NCBI GenBank assembly: GCA_964581465.1
Contig: CAZOOP010000025.1
Location: 1-53,564, forward strand
Source of the DNA: WJMB01 sp964581465
Lineage (GTDB): Bacteria > RBG-13-66-14
Direction of reading: 5' to 3'
Length of the DNA stretch: 53,564 bases
The first letter of the stretch is position 1. Each line of letters opens with the position of its first letter. Made by a program: the position numbers and the translations under genes. The notes under the pieces are model-generated. The model was given only the letters and a program-made list of their open reading frames with translations, did no database searches and was not told where the DNA came from. Below are positions 25,756 to 35,322 of the stretch, piece after piece.

Positions 25756-26024
25756 AATCAACAATCAATCTGCATGATATGAAAATCCAGTCACGGGTGA
25801 TAATCCCTGGCGATATCGACCTTGGCGGAATGATCGCGAATCGGGTTTGTCTCCCGGCTTTGGCTCAACCGCAACCTTATCCGGCGCCGAGGGGCCGGAT
25901 CCGTCTATCAGCGTTCGGCCGGAATCGATTATAAATCCTGGGCGAAAGAAAAACAGCCTCACGGGGAGACCGTTCTTCTGCAAGGGTGTCTGGTGGTCTT
26001 GCACCGGCGCTGCGGGAATCCGGC

Positions 26025-26159
26025 TCAGTGGCTCAGGCGCTTGCGACCGCGACGGCGGCGGCGCGAGAGCAGCTTGCGGCCGTTCTTGGTCCGCATGCGC
26101 TGGCGAAAACCGTGATCGCGCTTGCGCTTGATCCGGCTGGGTTGGTAGGTCCGTTTCAT
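26025..26159 (-). CDS. rpmH: 50S ribosomal protein L34
   Basis: 44 residues, MKRTYQPSRIKRKRDHGF...and an Arg-rich C-terminus ending R-K-R-L-S-H. This is the complete L34 sequence pattern, a small basic protein of the large ribosomal subunit. AAGGAG precedes the ATG. A promoter lies at 26201-26230. The gene is too short for many ORF callers. Confidence 0.97.
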   Translation of the reverse strand: MKRTYQPSRIKRKRDHGFRQRMRTKNGRKLLSRRRRRGRKRLSH

Positions 26160-26200
26160 GGTTGCTCCTTGTGTCTACTGTACTTTCGCGGCGGAGGGGT

Positions 26201-26230
26201 AGGTTAGCAGACCCGGCGGCGCGCTGTCAA
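26201..26230 (-). promoter_or_regulatory. Promoter of rpmH
   Basis: On the minus strand TTGACA (26230-26225) and TAACCT (26206-26201) with 18 bases between, about 40-50 bases before the rpmH start codon. Confidence 0.65.
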
Positions 26231-26233
26231 GCC

Positions 26234-28210
26234 TTAGCGCAGGTTGCGCTTGCGGCGCAGCAGCCAGTCCGTGGTCAGCAGGACGACGACCAAGCCAATG
26301 AACCAGGGCGAGGCCCGCCAGGGATCGACGACGGTTCGGCTGTGGCGGATGGGAGCCAGAACCGGTTCATCCCCGGGCGATTCCAGATAGTTCCCGCCGC
26401 CCTCTTCGGCCAGCCGGCGCAGGCCGGCCAGGTCCGGGTTCAACAGGCGCAGTTCATTTAAGGGCGGCTCGACGACGAAGGGCTCCTCGACGAAGGCGCC
26501 CCTATCCGTCGCGATCCGGACGAAGTAGAGACCGGGTTCCTTCGGCGTGGTCAGACGGGAGCGCCTTACGCCGTCGGGATCCGGGGTGAAGGTCAACTCG
26601 CCCCGACGTGCGCCGTCTTCATCGAGGAGCAGCGCCGCCGGACTTCCGCCGCTCGGGTCGTCGAGTTCGATGGTCAACTCGCCGCCGGCTTCGACGTAGC
26701 GTCGCTCCAGGTGCAGGCGCGGATCCTCTCCCGGCGGCGGGGTGGAGAGCAGGGAGAACAGCTCGGCGGTCAGGTTCCGGTAGAGGGGATCGTCGCCGTG
26801 GATCCGGCGGGCCAGATGCCAGCGCCACCAGCCCGAGCCGAGCAGCAACAGTCGCGGAGCGCCGAAGCTGGAGATCAGGGCGCCGGGAACGGGTCGTCCG
26901 GCGGGATTCTTCAGGGTCAGGATCGTCTCGACACCCACGGGCAAACCCTCGGCGTAGCTCAACAGCGCCGGAGGCCCGGCCTCGACGGCAGTGTTGAAAA
27001 GGGGATCGTGGGCCTCGACGGCCCGGGCCTGCCCCTCGATCAACCTCAGCGTGCCCGTCGAAAGACCGGGCCAGAGGCTCCAGACGGCGGCGTCGGCTTC
27101 GACCACCAGGCCGGGGCGGCCCCAGATCATAGCGGTGCCTCGTCCGGCGTCGTTGCGGCGGGATAGCTCGGCGATCAGGGAACCCTCGGGGACGATGTCG
27201 ACGAGGAACACGGCGGCGGGCTCGCGCACCTCCGGGGTGACGGACGTGCCGTCGGGAGCGTGAAAGCGGCCGTCGGGCCGTCGGTGGAGCTGTACGACCT
27301 CGACGCCGGGCAGTTCCTCCAGGGCCCGCGCCAGAAAGGACGCCTCGGGGTGCGGACCCGCGGAGAGAACCAGGGCGCTCTGCTCGTCATCGACGACCTG
27401 GACGAGCAACCGCCGCGTGTTGTTCAGCTCCGTCGCCTCGCCGCTGACCGGCTCCAATCGGGCCTCGATGAGCCACCAGCCCGGAAGGTCCGGAGTGAAA
27501 ACGAACTCCCGGCTCCCGCCGGTTGAATCGATCCCCTCGCTACCCAGCACCCGGGGCTCGCCGTCGGATTCCAACCGCCGGGCCGTAGCCGTCAAAACGG
27601 CGGGCTCGGGTTCACCGCCCCGGGCGACGACCTCGACGACAACCGCGGCGGCCCGACCGGCGGCGATCAGCCGGGGCGCTCGGGGGCGGAGGGTCTCGTA
27701 ATCCGCTGCCGCCGGGGTCTCCACTGCCAACACGTTGACGGGAAAACCGGGTGGTCCGGCGTAGCCGCCCGCTCCGTCGTCATCGCCGATCAGCACCGCT
27801 CCGGCCAGGTCGGGACGCCGACGGGCCAGCAGTTCCAGGGCCGTCGCGGGGTCCGACGCCAGGGCGCCCGTGGTGAAGGGGACGAACTCCAGGCCGGGCC
27901 GCGCCGCGCTAAACGCGGCGGCGAGGTCCTCGGCAAGCCGCGTGCGCTCCAAGCCCTCGACGCCTCGCAGGGTCATGCTGGCGCTGTCGTCGACGACCAG
28001 GGCCAGCTCCCGGCGCTCCCCGCCCCGCTTCTCGGCGCAGCTCAAGCCCGCGAAAGCCAGGGCCAGCAGCACAAGCGCGCCCAGGCGCAGGCCGACCAGC
28101 ACCACGCGCCAGCCCGGCTTCTCCTCGACGCTGCGGTAGAGCAGCACGGCGGGCACCGTCAGCGCCAACGCCGTCAACAGGGCCCAGGGCCACCAGCTAT
28201 CGATGCTCAA
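26234..28210 (-). CDS. vWA-like membrane protein (BatA/DUF4159-type)
   Basis: 658 residues from a TTG start that follows GGGAGGAG at ideal spacing; an upstream GTG (28225) would overlap that ribosome site. Two N-terminal membrane helices are followed by a short von Willebrand-A-like segment with the metal-site start V-V-D-D-S-A-S-M (DxSxS). A large beta-rich extracytoplasmic region follows, then a last membrane helix before a basic tail (L-L-R-R-K-R-N-L-R). Proteins with this arrangement occur with MoxR ATPases and DUF4175 proteins in envelope-related clusters. Partners are not adjacent here. A sigma54-like palindrome arm upstream (28433-28515) points at this gene. Confidence 0.7.
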   Translation of the reverse strand: MSIDSWWPWALLTALALTVPAVLLYRSVEEKPGWRVVLVGLRLGALVLLALAFAGLSCAEKRGGERRELALVVDDSASMTLRGVEGLERTRLAEDLAAAFSAARPGLEFVPFTTGALASDPATALELLARRRPDLAGAVLIGDDDGAGGYAGPPGFPVNVLAVETPAAADYETLRPRAPRLIAAGRAAAVVVEVVARGGEPEPAVLTATARRLESDGEPRVLGSEGIDSTGGSREFVFTPDLPGWWLIEARLEPVSGEATELNNTRRLLVQVVDDEQSALVLSAGPHPEASFLARALEELPGVEVVQLHRRPDGRFHAPDGTSVTPEVREPAAVFLVDIVPEGSLIAELSRRNDAGRGTAMIWGRPGLVVEADAAVWSLWPGLSTGTLRLIEGQARAVEAHDPLFNTAVEAGPPALLSYAEGLPVGVETILTLKNPAGRPVPGALISSFGAPRLLLLGSGWWRWHLARRIHGDDPLYRNLTAELFSLLSTPPPGEDPRLHLERRYVEAGGELTIELDDPSGGSPAALLLDEDGARRGELTFTPDPDGVRRSRLTTPKEPGLYFVRIATDRGAFVEEPFVVEPPLNELRLLNPDLAGLRRLAEEGGGNYLESPGDEPVLAPIRHSRTVVDPWRASPWFIGLVVVLLTTDWLLRRKRNLR

Positions 28211-28432
28211 GCCGTCTCCTCCCACGGGACGTTCCAGTTAAAACCAAGGATAACACCGGTCTCGACCGGCTGGCAATCGACGCCTTGCCCCCGCACCCCG
28301 GCTCTGCTATCCTAGCGCCCTCGGATCTCGTACCGTTGCGCCCCGAGTTTCATGCTGTGCATAATGATACCGTAAGCCGCCGCAATCCCGGCCCCGCCAC
28401 CGCCGAGAACGCATCTTGAACTCCGGCGCGGA

Positions 28433-28515
28433 GGCGTTGGCACGTTTCTTGCGGAGAGACGCACAGTTGACGGAGCCCGGCAGCCCCGCTCTGCTGCAAG
28501 AAACGTGCCAACGCC
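28433..28515. repeat. Sigma54-like palindromic repeat, copy 4 (short type)
   Basis: Arms GGCGTTGGCACG-TTTCTTGC (28433-28452) and the exact complement (28496-28515). It is the only copy lying between two divergently transcribed genes (26234-28210 and mfd), so it is not simply a 3'-end terminator. The right arm reads TTGCA at -12 and points toward the vWA-like gene. Confidence 0.9.
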
Positions 28516-29135
28516 GGTGCCGGCCGAGGGTTGGGGTCGCAGGGGCCGGGATTGCGGCGGCGGGCGGCGGTGGTCGATCGACGGGCATTGCTGACAAACG
28601 CTTCGGGTTGTAGATGCTCTCGATGAAGCCGATGGGCTGTCCTCTCGGCTTGTCGGCTGCATCGTCCCCGAATAGGTGTTGAATGTTGTTTCCCTTTGTT
28701 GTTGGGGAATAGCACGGCAAACCCGACCAGCACCTGCAGCGACTGCGAGCCGCAACGAGGGTGTCGTTCTTGATTTCTGTTTACACCGGCGGAACTGAAA
28801 GCTGTTCGGCTGTCCACGGTACTATACTCGGCAAAGACCCATCAATATCAAGCGCCCTCGGAGCGGTGCATATTGCCAACAGACTGTCAATCAACGCTTT
28901 AACGTCCAACTCCCCTGTGGCGGCTCGCAGTTGTTACAGACACCAGTTCCGTTATATGTAATCATCCCAGGTTTTTAAATGTCGAAGGCGGGGTGCCCGC
29001 ACGAAGCGACCCGTTATGATATCGATACAAGGCCGCTGGTTGTCCGGCGAGCGAGCCCCCGTCAGTGAAGCATACCCCGGTCTTGGTAAGTGACGACCTG
29101 GGCTGAGCGGTCTTCCACTTACGAGCGAAACCCTT
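28516..29135. other. Intergenic stretch upstream of mfd
   Basis: No gene recognised. The part from about 28750 to 28975 is AT-richer and ends ATGTAATCATCCC, loosely like the ends of the MITEs elsewhere in the window, but I could not establish a copy. Confidence 0.3.
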
Positions 29136-32100
29136 ATGGCCAAGCGAAAACCTTCGATGGATTACGACGCGGCGCCCCTCGGCGGGCTGTTGAAGGAGCT
29201 GCGCGGTAGTGAGGAGCTGGCCGCGACGGTACGCGCGCTGGAGAGCGGGGCCGTGCTGGACCTGAGCGCCAAGCCCGCCGGAGCGCGTGCGCTGTTGGCC
29301 GCCGCCGTCGCCGGGGAGGCGCCGGGAAGGCCGCTGATCATCCTGGCCCCCGACGGCGAGCGCGCCGAGGAGTTGGCCGCCGGAGCGGCTTCCTTCACCG
29401 AGCGCGTGCTGCTGCTGCCGGCCTGGGAGCTGCTGCCCTACGAGCTGCACTCCCCCGACCGCGCCACCACGGCGGAGCGCCTGGCCGTTCTCCACGCCCT
29501 GGCCGGCGGCTTCGACGGTCTGCTGGTCGCCACGCCGCGTTCCTTGGCCCGTCGTCTGCCCTCGCCGACTGAGCTCATCAATCGCTTCGTCGAGTTGACG
29601 AAGGGCGGCGGTCCGGCCCCCGAGGATCTGGCCCAGCGCTTGACCGTCCTCGGCTACCAGCGGGTCAACCTGGTGGAGTCCCCGGGCGAGTTCGCCCGGC
29701 GCGGCGGGCTTTTCGACGTCTACCCGCCCGGTCTCGACGGGCCGGTGCGCCTGGACTACTTCGGCGACGTCGTCGAGGAGCTGCGTTGTTTCGATCCCGG
29801 TGATCAACGCAGCCGGGAGGCCGTCGAGTCGGTAACCCTGGCGCCGCTGCGCGAGGTGCTGGTAGACGAGACCACTGCGGACCGCCTCCTCGACGGCCTG
29901 CCCCGGGGCGAGCTTCGCGCCCGACTCAAGGGCCTGCTGCACCGCGAGCCCTACTTCGACGGCGTCGAGTACTTCATCGATCGTTTGCATCCCGAGCTGG
30001 TGGACGTCGCGGATTATTGTCCCCGGCGGCCGCTGTGGGCTTTCGCCAACCGCGAGGCCTGCCGCCTGGCGGCTCAGCGGTTTTCCGCCCAGATCGTGGA
30101 GCAGTACGAGCTGCGCGACGCGGAGCCGCCCCTGCTCGGTCCCCGCGGCGCCGAACCCGTAGGGGGCGCCCATCGCCTGGAGCGGCTGGGCGCGGCGGGC
30201 GACCGGTTGCGCCCGGCGCGGGACGAGCCCGAGGCGGCGGTTCCGGCGCCCCCGGCGACGCCGGAACGGCTCTTCTCCGACCTGGATCGCTTCTTCGCGG
30301 CCGGGATCGTCAAGGCGTCGATCAACGCCGTTCCCGTACCCGCCTATCACGGCCGCCTGGGCGGCCTGTTCACCGACCTGCGCCGCTGGGAGACCGCCGG
30401 CAAGCGGGTGATCATCTGCTGTGAGAACCGGGGCAAGCTGGAGCGTCTGGGCGAGATCCTGGCCGAGGAGGAGTTGGCTCCACCCGTGGTCCTGGCCGAG
30501 CTGGCCGGCGGCGCCGAACTGCCCGAGCGGAACCTGATCCTGCTCACCGACGGCGAGCTCTTCGGCCGCACCGCTCCGCTGACCCGGCGGCGGCGTCGCA
30601 AGGCCCCCTCGGCGGGCCGCCTGGCCGCCCTGGAGCTCAAGCCCGGCGACTACGTGGTCCACGCCGACCACGGCATCGGCCGCTACGTCAAGCTGACCAC
30701 ACTGCGCCACGAGGGCGAGGAGGCCGACTTCGTCGAGCTGGCCTTCCGCGACCGCGCCAAGCTCTTCGTGCCGATCTGGAACCTGGGTGATCTGGAGCGT
30801 TACGACGGGGCGGGTGAAGGTCGGGTGACCCTGGACCGTCTGGGGGGCACCCGCTGGAAGAAGGCGCGCGGCCGGGTAAAGCACGAGGTGGCCTCCCTGG
30901 CCGCCGAACTGATCGCCGTCCACGCCCGCCGCGACGCCCGGTCCGGCCGGGCCTGCCCCCCCGACGGAGCCTGGCAGCGCGAGCTCGAGGAGAGCTTCCC
31001 CTTCACCGACACCCCGGATCAGGAGCGGGCCACCGCCGAGGTCAAGGCAGATCTCGAGTCGGAGCGGCCGATGGACCGTCTGCTCTGCGGTGACGTCGGC
31101 TTCGGCAAGACCGAGGTCGCGGTGCGCGCCGCCTTCAAGGTCGCCGTCGACGGCCGTCAGGCCGCCGTGCTGGTGCCGACGACCATCCTGGCCGACCAGC
31201 ACGGCGAGACCTTCCGCGAGCGCACCGAGCCCTTTCCCATCGAGGTCGCCGTCCTCTCCCGCTTTGTCCCCGCCGAAGAGCAGCGACGGATCCTCGAGCG
31301 CACCGCCGCCGGCGAGATCGACATCCTCGTCGGCACCCACCGCCTGCTCTCCCGGGACGTGCGCTTCAAGGAGCTGGGCCTGCTGATCGTCGACGAGGAG
31401 CAGCGTTTCGGCGTCAAACACAAGGAGCGGCTCAAGCAGCTCCAGACCGACGTCGACGTGCTGACGATGACCGCCACCCCCATCCCGCGCACCCTGTATC
31501 TGGCGCTGATGGGCGCCCGGGACATCTCCAACATCGAGACCCCGCCCGTGGGCCGTCATCCGATCAGGACCTACATCGGCGAGACCGACGACGCCCTGAT
31601 CCGCGAGGCAGTCGAGCGTGAGCTGGACCGCGGCGGCCAGGTCTTCTTCGTCCACAACCGGGTCCAGTCGATCCAGGAGGTCGCCGGTTATCTGGGCGAG
31701 CTGCTGCCCGAGGCGCGGTTGGCCATCGCCCACGGGCGGATGACCCCGCGCCGCCTCGAGGGCGTTGTGCACGAGTTCATCAACCACGTCTACGACGTGC
31801 TGGTCACCACGACGATCATCGAGAACGGGATGGATATCCCCAACGTCAACACGATCATCATCAACCGCGCCGACCGCTTCGGCCTGGCCCAGCTCTACCA
31901 GTTGCGCGGCCGGGTGGGCCGCGGGCGTCATCAGGCTTACGCCTACCTCTTCACCCCGCCGCGGCGGATCATCGGTGAGCAGGCCTTCAAGCGTCTCCAG
32001 GCTCTGGCCGAGTTCAACGAACTCGGCTCGGGTTTCCGCTTGGCCCAACGCGACCTCGAACTGCGCGGCGCCGGCGATGTCCTGGGTCCCTCCCAGTCCG

Positions 32101-32642
32101 GCTTCATCGAGCAGGTGGGCTTCGACCTCTACGTGCGCCTGCTGCGCGAGGCCGTGGCCGAGCTCCAGGGGGAGCCCCTCGAGGCCCGTGAACCCCAAAC
32201 CCAGGTCAAGGGGGACTTCGCCGCCTTCCTGCCCGACACCTATGTCGGTGGTCCCGAGTTGAAGATCCGCCTCTACCGCCGTCTGGCCGAGGTCCGCGGC
32301 CTGGAGGCCGCCCGGGAGCTGGCCGCCGAGTTCCGCGACCGCTTCGGTGAGCCCCCCGCCGCCGCCGTCAACCTGTTCACCGCCCTCGAGGTCAAGCTCC
32401 TCGGCGACACCCTGGGCGTCGAGGAGGTGCAGATCGGGCGCCGCCGCTTCTCCCTGGCCCTAACCAATCTGGGCCGGGTGGGCAGGGTGGACCTGGGGGG
32501 GTGCGCCGCCGTCCACAACCCCCGCCCCCGCGTCGGCGCGGGCGGTCGGGGCGTGATCGAGTTCTCCTCGCGGGGACCGGCCCTGGCCGCCGCCCGGGAC
32601 CTGCTGGCCTACCTGGTCGATGGGCTGGGCCTGGTCCGTTGA
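29136..32642 (+). CDS. mfd: Transcription-repair coupling factor Mfd
   Basis: 1168 residues, the normal full length. Mfd removes RNA polymerase stalled at DNA lesions and recruits UvrA. The N-terminal UvrB-like module is followed by the RNA-polymerase-interacting (CarD-like) domain near 500-565 (L-K-P-G-D-Y-V-V-H-A-D-H-G-I-G-R-Y). The translocase has Walker A G-D-V-G-F-G-K-T near 650, D-E-E-Q-R-F-G near 751 and the T-A-T-P-I-P-R-T-L motif. The C-terminal TRCF domain contains L-P-D-T-Y-V. A short Pro/Ala-rich stretch near 365-390 looks like a linker. The ribosome site at the ATG is weak, and an ATG seven codons later is possible. Confidence 0.96.
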   Translation: MAKRKPSMDYDAAPLGGLLKELRGSEELAATVRALESGAVLDLSAKPAGARALLAAAVAGEAPGRPLIILAPDGERAEELAAGAASFTERVLLLPAWELLPYELHSPDRATTAERLAVLHALAGGFDGLLVATPRSLARRLPSPTELINRFVELTKGGGPAPEDLAQRLTVLGYQRVNLVESPGEFARRGGLFDVYPPGLDGPVRLDYFGDVVEELRCFDPGDQRSREAVESVTLAPLREVLVDETTADRLLDGLPRGELRARLKGLLHREPYFDGVEYFIDRLHPELVDVADYCPRRPLWAFANREACRLAAQRFSAQIVEQYELRDAEPPLLGPRGAEPVGGAHRLERLGAAGDRLRPARDEPEAAVPAPPATPERLFSDLDRFFAAGIVKASINAVPVPAYHGRLGGLFTDLRRWETAGKRVIICCENRGKLERLGEILAEEELAPPVVLAELAGGAELPERNLILLTDGELFGRTAPLTRRRRRKAPSAGRLAALELKPGDYVVHADHGIGRYVKLTTLRHEGEEADFVELAFRDRAKLFVPIWNLGDLERYDGAGEGRVTLDRLGGTRWKKARGRVKHEVASLAAELIAVHARRDARSGRACPPDGAWQRELEESFPFTDTPDQERATAEVKADLESERPMDRLLCGDVGFGKTEVAVRAAFKVAVDGRQAAVLVPTTILADQHGETFRERTEPFPIEVAVLSRFVPAEEQRRILERTAAGEIDILVGTHRLLSRDVRFKELGLLIVDEEQRFGVKHKERLKQLQTDVDVLTMTATPIPRTLYLALMGARDISNIETPPVGRHPIRTYIGETDDALIREAVERELDRGGQVFFVHNRVQSIQEVAGYLGELLPEARLAIAHGRMTPRRLEGVVHEFINHVYDVLVTTTIIENGMDIPNVNTIIINRADRFGLAQLYQLRGRVGRGRHQAYAYLFTPPRRIIGEQAFKRLQALAEFNELGSGFRLAQRDLELRGAGDVLGPSQSGFIEQVGFDLYVRLLREAVAELQGEPLEAREPQTQVKGDFAAFLPDTYVGGPELKIRLYRRLAEVRGLEAARELAAEFRDRFGEPPAAAVNLFTALEVKLLGDTLGVEEVQIGRRRFSLALTNLGRVGRVDLGGCAAVHNPRPRVGAGGRGVIEFSSRGPALAAARDLLAYLVDGLGLVR

Positions 32643-32778
32643 GGTATTCTCCTCGGGATCAGCGGATGCCAATGGAACTCTTCATATCAGAAGGGATCGT
32701 ATACCGTGTTCGGACCGATTCATGTATGTAACGCGCTGTTAACATACGGGTTGGGCTGTGATGCTCTGTCACAAAAAA
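32643..32778. other. Intergenic sequence between mfd and the IS remnant
   Basis: AT-rich sequence in which the mobile-element left end should lie. GGGATCGTATACC near 32693 could be a decayed terminal repeat. Confidence 0.3.
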
Positions 32779-33400
32779 GGGTCGCAAAAGTGGCGGAAAA
32801 CAAGCAACCGACCGGCACATCAGTCGCCCAAAATGTAACCATATGGCGCACTATAGTTGGCCGATGGCAGATGTAAATGCAAGAGATACGGCAGAAAATA
32901 TACCCACCGGCCAAGATACACGAAGCTAACTAGAGCTAAGCGAAGAGAGATAGTTCGTTTATTCTGGCTGAGCGTTCCGGCGGCAGCCGCGGAAAGGGCA
33001 GTCGGCTTATCCGCTAAAACAGTATCAAAATTGTACAATCGACTAAGGGAGCGCATCGCCGCCAATCGCGAGGCCGCGAGGCGCGGGTCATCCTGCCCAA
33101 GCGCTGTGACAGCAAGCATCTGGTCGGTGCGATACTGGACTATGTCGAGCTGGAATAGATCGTCAACACCGACGGCTGGAAGGTCGATAACAGGCTGTCG
33201 CTCAACGGCTTTCGCCACAGGCGGATCAATCACGACAACCCCTGGTCAATGGCAAAGTGCATATCAACGGCCCAGAGAGCTCCCGAGGCTATGCTAAAAG
33301 CCTACAACGGGGCTTCATACGCAACGACAGGCTCTGTATCAGAGAAAGGCCGCTCAGATTCAACCATCGCGACGACGAAAACACTCAAGACTACCTGCAG
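32779..33400 (+). pseudogene. Frameshifted IS1595/ISXO2-like transposase remnant
   Basis: Translated pieces in different frames give the N-terminal zinc-ribbon and helix-turn-helix part (C-K-C-K-R-Y-G-R-K-Y-T-H-R-P and V-G-L-S-A-K-T-V-S-K-L-Y-N-R). After a jump come the C-terminal pieces T-D-G-W-K-V-D-N-R-L-S-L-N-G and the N-H-R-D-D-E-N end. It is about 75-80% similar in DNA to the copy at 8305-8832 over the shared part. The middle of the gene with the first catalytic acid is missing, as in that copy, and stops and frameshifts are present. Confidence 0.75.
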
Positions 33401-33850
33401 GATGCACCGCTCAATTGGTCCGATCAGGTTACATGCTGCCTATCAGAAATACCTTCCGGCATAGGCATCGAGCGGCGATAGAATCCATGCGCACCGGTTG
33501 GTGTCGTCTCAAAGCCCGAGCATCCTCAAAACGTTACAGGACAATCGTCAATGGGGTGGTCGGGTCTGTGCTGTTCCAGGCCAGCCACGGAGAGCGGTTA
33601 TGATCATCGACCAGTCCCGCATCGCCGGACACCCGCCCTCTTGAGAATCCTGGGTGACGGCGCGGATCAGAATCACGAAACAGCCTCCAACCAGCGGGTT
33701 GTGAACCGATCACCAGCGACGACGCCTCGGAGGATGTCTGGATAATGAACGGACTCGTTAGCGCCGCCCACGTAACCGGTTAGTGCAACTTGCCAGGACT
33801 TCGACGACGCTAAGCTGCTATAATTGGAACGGGCGACAACCGAGGCAACC
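33401..33850. other. Intergenic stretch, nothing certain
   Basis: After the transposase remnant no gene is recognised. TATAAT at 33818-33823 lies 28 bases before the ATG of the next gene and may be its -10 element, although no well-spaced -35 is visible. Confidence 0.3.
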
Positions 33851-34054
33851 ATGCGCTGGCTGATCATCATCTTCAACTGGAAGAGCGGAGCCTGGCTCTG
33901 CGGTCTGGGGCTCCTGGAGCTGCTGCTGCCCGGTCTGGAGGGTTTCCGCTTGACCCCCTTCTGGCCGCCGGCTTGGCTGGGCTGGCTGTTCATCTTCCTG
34001 GGGGCCGTGCTCATCGCCGGCAATCTTTGGTTAATCAACCGCAAACAACGCTAA
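33851..34054 (+). CDS. Small membrane protein, unknown function
   Basis: 67 residues, MRWLIIIFNWKSGAW..., with two hydrophobic segments (about 1-25 and 42-60) and a basic end N-R-K-Q-R. The ATG at 33851 has GAGG upstream; a longer frame from TTG at 33824 is less likely. It is followed after 20 bases by a second small membrane protein frame. The pair may be an operon. No family recognised. Confidence 0.6.
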   Translation: MRWLIIIFNWKSGAWLCGLGLLELLLPGLEGFRLTPFWPPAWLGWLFIFLGAVLIAGNLWLINRKQR

Positions 34055-34074
34055 AACGTACCCGGAGGTAGACC

Positions 34075-34296
34075 AGGGCTCGTCGCGGCAAGAACATCAT
34101 CGTCTCCATCGCCATCCTGATCTTCGTCATCGGCCTGGCCGGCTTCATCGCCGACCTGCTCGATTACCGCCTCGAGTGGGCCGGGTTGGAGATCGGACCC
34201 GAGGTGGCCATCCCGCTGATGATCATCGGCGGCGGCGTCGGATTGACCTATCTGATCATCGCCCTGGTGGCCGCCCGGCGGCGGCAGGGGGAGTAG
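34075..34296 (+). CDS. Small membrane protein with AGG in place of the start codon
   Basis: The frame encodes 73 residues (x-A-R-R-G-K-N-I-I-V-S-I..., two hydrophobic segments, end A-A-R-R-R-Q-G-E). GGAGGT lies at ideal distance upstream, but the codon at the expected start is AGG, not ATG, and an in-frame TAG lies two codons before it. No ATG, GTG or TTG follows until inside the first membrane helix. Either a recent T-to-G change inactivated the gene, or the base is a sequence error. The protein resembles the preceding small membrane protein in layout only. Confidence 0.5.
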   Translation, partial: RARRGKNIIVSIAILIFVIGLAGFIADLLDYRLEWAGLEIGPEVAIPLMIIGGGVGLTYLIIALVAARRRQGE

Positions 34297-34578
34297 GCCG
34301 CAGCGCGTCTGGGGCGGTCGCTCGGTGTTCCGCCCCCGTCATCTCCCCAAGTCGAGCGATGATACTCCGACATTGCTAAGACGATCATCCCGCCTTGAAC
34401 GACCCAGACACCGCCTCCGACGGCGCGAACCCATCTCCGTCGACCCATACCGGATCGAGGCGCGGTTGATGGCGCCGCCTGCCCTGATAAACAACCTCCA
34501 TCAGTGGAACTCTCTATTCACCCTCGCAACCACGACCTCGATAGCGAAGACGATAGAAGATCGTAAAGGATCAACATC

Positions 34579-35271
34579 ATGAAATGGATCACCCTGTCTT
34601 TACTGCTCCCCGCCGCCCTTCTCGCCGCCGACTTCCCCCTCGAGGACTTCTCCGGCTACGGCGTCGGCGACGACATCGGCGAATCGACAGACTGGGACCG
34701 CGATGACGACGGCGAGTACTTCCTGGTGGCCGACGACGGCGGCAACCATCTCCTCGAGCTGGACGACTACGCCGCCGGCGGGCTCTACGCCGGCTACACC
34801 TGCGACGGCGGCGGCCTAATCGACGACGGACTCGTCAGCATGGATTTCCGCTTCAGTGGCGATGACTGCTACATGGCCCTCACCGCCCGCGCCTACGAAG
34901 ACGAGGCTTACATCGGCGGCCTACAGATCCTTACGCCGCCCTACGGCTTCGCCTTCACCGCGATCATCAACGGCGGCGGCGACTACACCATCCTCTCCCA
35001 GGATGTCGTTATCAACGCCTACGCCGACACCTGGCACACCCTCGCCCTCGAGGCTATCGGCTCGGACCCCGTCGAACTGACCCTTTCGCTCAACGGCAAC
35101 CCCGTCTCCAGCGCCAGCGACGACACCTACCTCTATCAATCGGGCTGGTCCGGCTTCGGTGCCGCCTACGAAGTGGACATCGACTACATCCAGGCCGACA
35201 ACTTCACGATCGACGACTACACCACCGCCGTCGAGGGAGCCTCCTTCGGACGGATCAAGGTCCTGTTCTAA
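34579..35271 (+). CDS. Exported beta-rich (LamG-like) protein with C-terminal SFGRIK motif
   Basis: 230 residues with a signal peptide (MKWITLSLLLPAALLAA). The mature part is Asp/Gly-rich with alternating strands and looks like a concanavalin/LamG-type jelly roll (V-S-M-D-F-R-F-S...D-T-W-H-T-L-A-L-E...D-I-D-Y-I-Q-A-D-N-F). The last residues are V-E-G-A-S-F-G-R-I-K-V-L-F. The same ending occurs on the unrelated-looking exported protein at 46713-47288. A shared tail on secreted proteins suggests a sorting or anchoring signal. Likely extracellular or surface-bound; ligand unknown. Confidence 0.65.
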   Translation: MKWITLSLLLPAALLAADFPLEDFSGYGVGDDIGESTDWDRDDDGEYFLVADDGGNHLLELDDYAAGGLYAGYTCDGGGLIDDGLVSMDFRFSGDDCYMALTARAYEDEAYIGGLQILTPPYGFAFTAIINGGGDYTILSQDVVINAYADTWHTLALEAIGSDPVELTLSLNGNPVSSASDDTYLYQSGWSGFGAAYEVDIDYIQADNFTIDDYTTAVEGASFGRIKVLF

Positions 35272-35322
35272 ACCTCTGAACCGAAGCGCGACGACTGGGA
35301 GCAGCCCCCGCTCAGACCGATC

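Larger units (their letters stand above)
24967..26024. other. Repeat-filled gap between rpmH and rnpA
   Basis: About 1.06 kb of AT-richer sequence without genes. It contains family C copy 2, family D copy 2 and about 250 bases next to rpmH that I cannot assign. Bacterial rpmH and rnpA are usually within about 100 bases, so this gap looks like insertion. Confidence 0.6.

Noticed and set aside
28962..32198. A 1078-codon minus-strand ORF antisense to mfd
   Set aside because: It is a codon-bias shadow; mfd on the plus strand is unmistakable and the antisense product has low-complexity Gly/Gln/Leu content.
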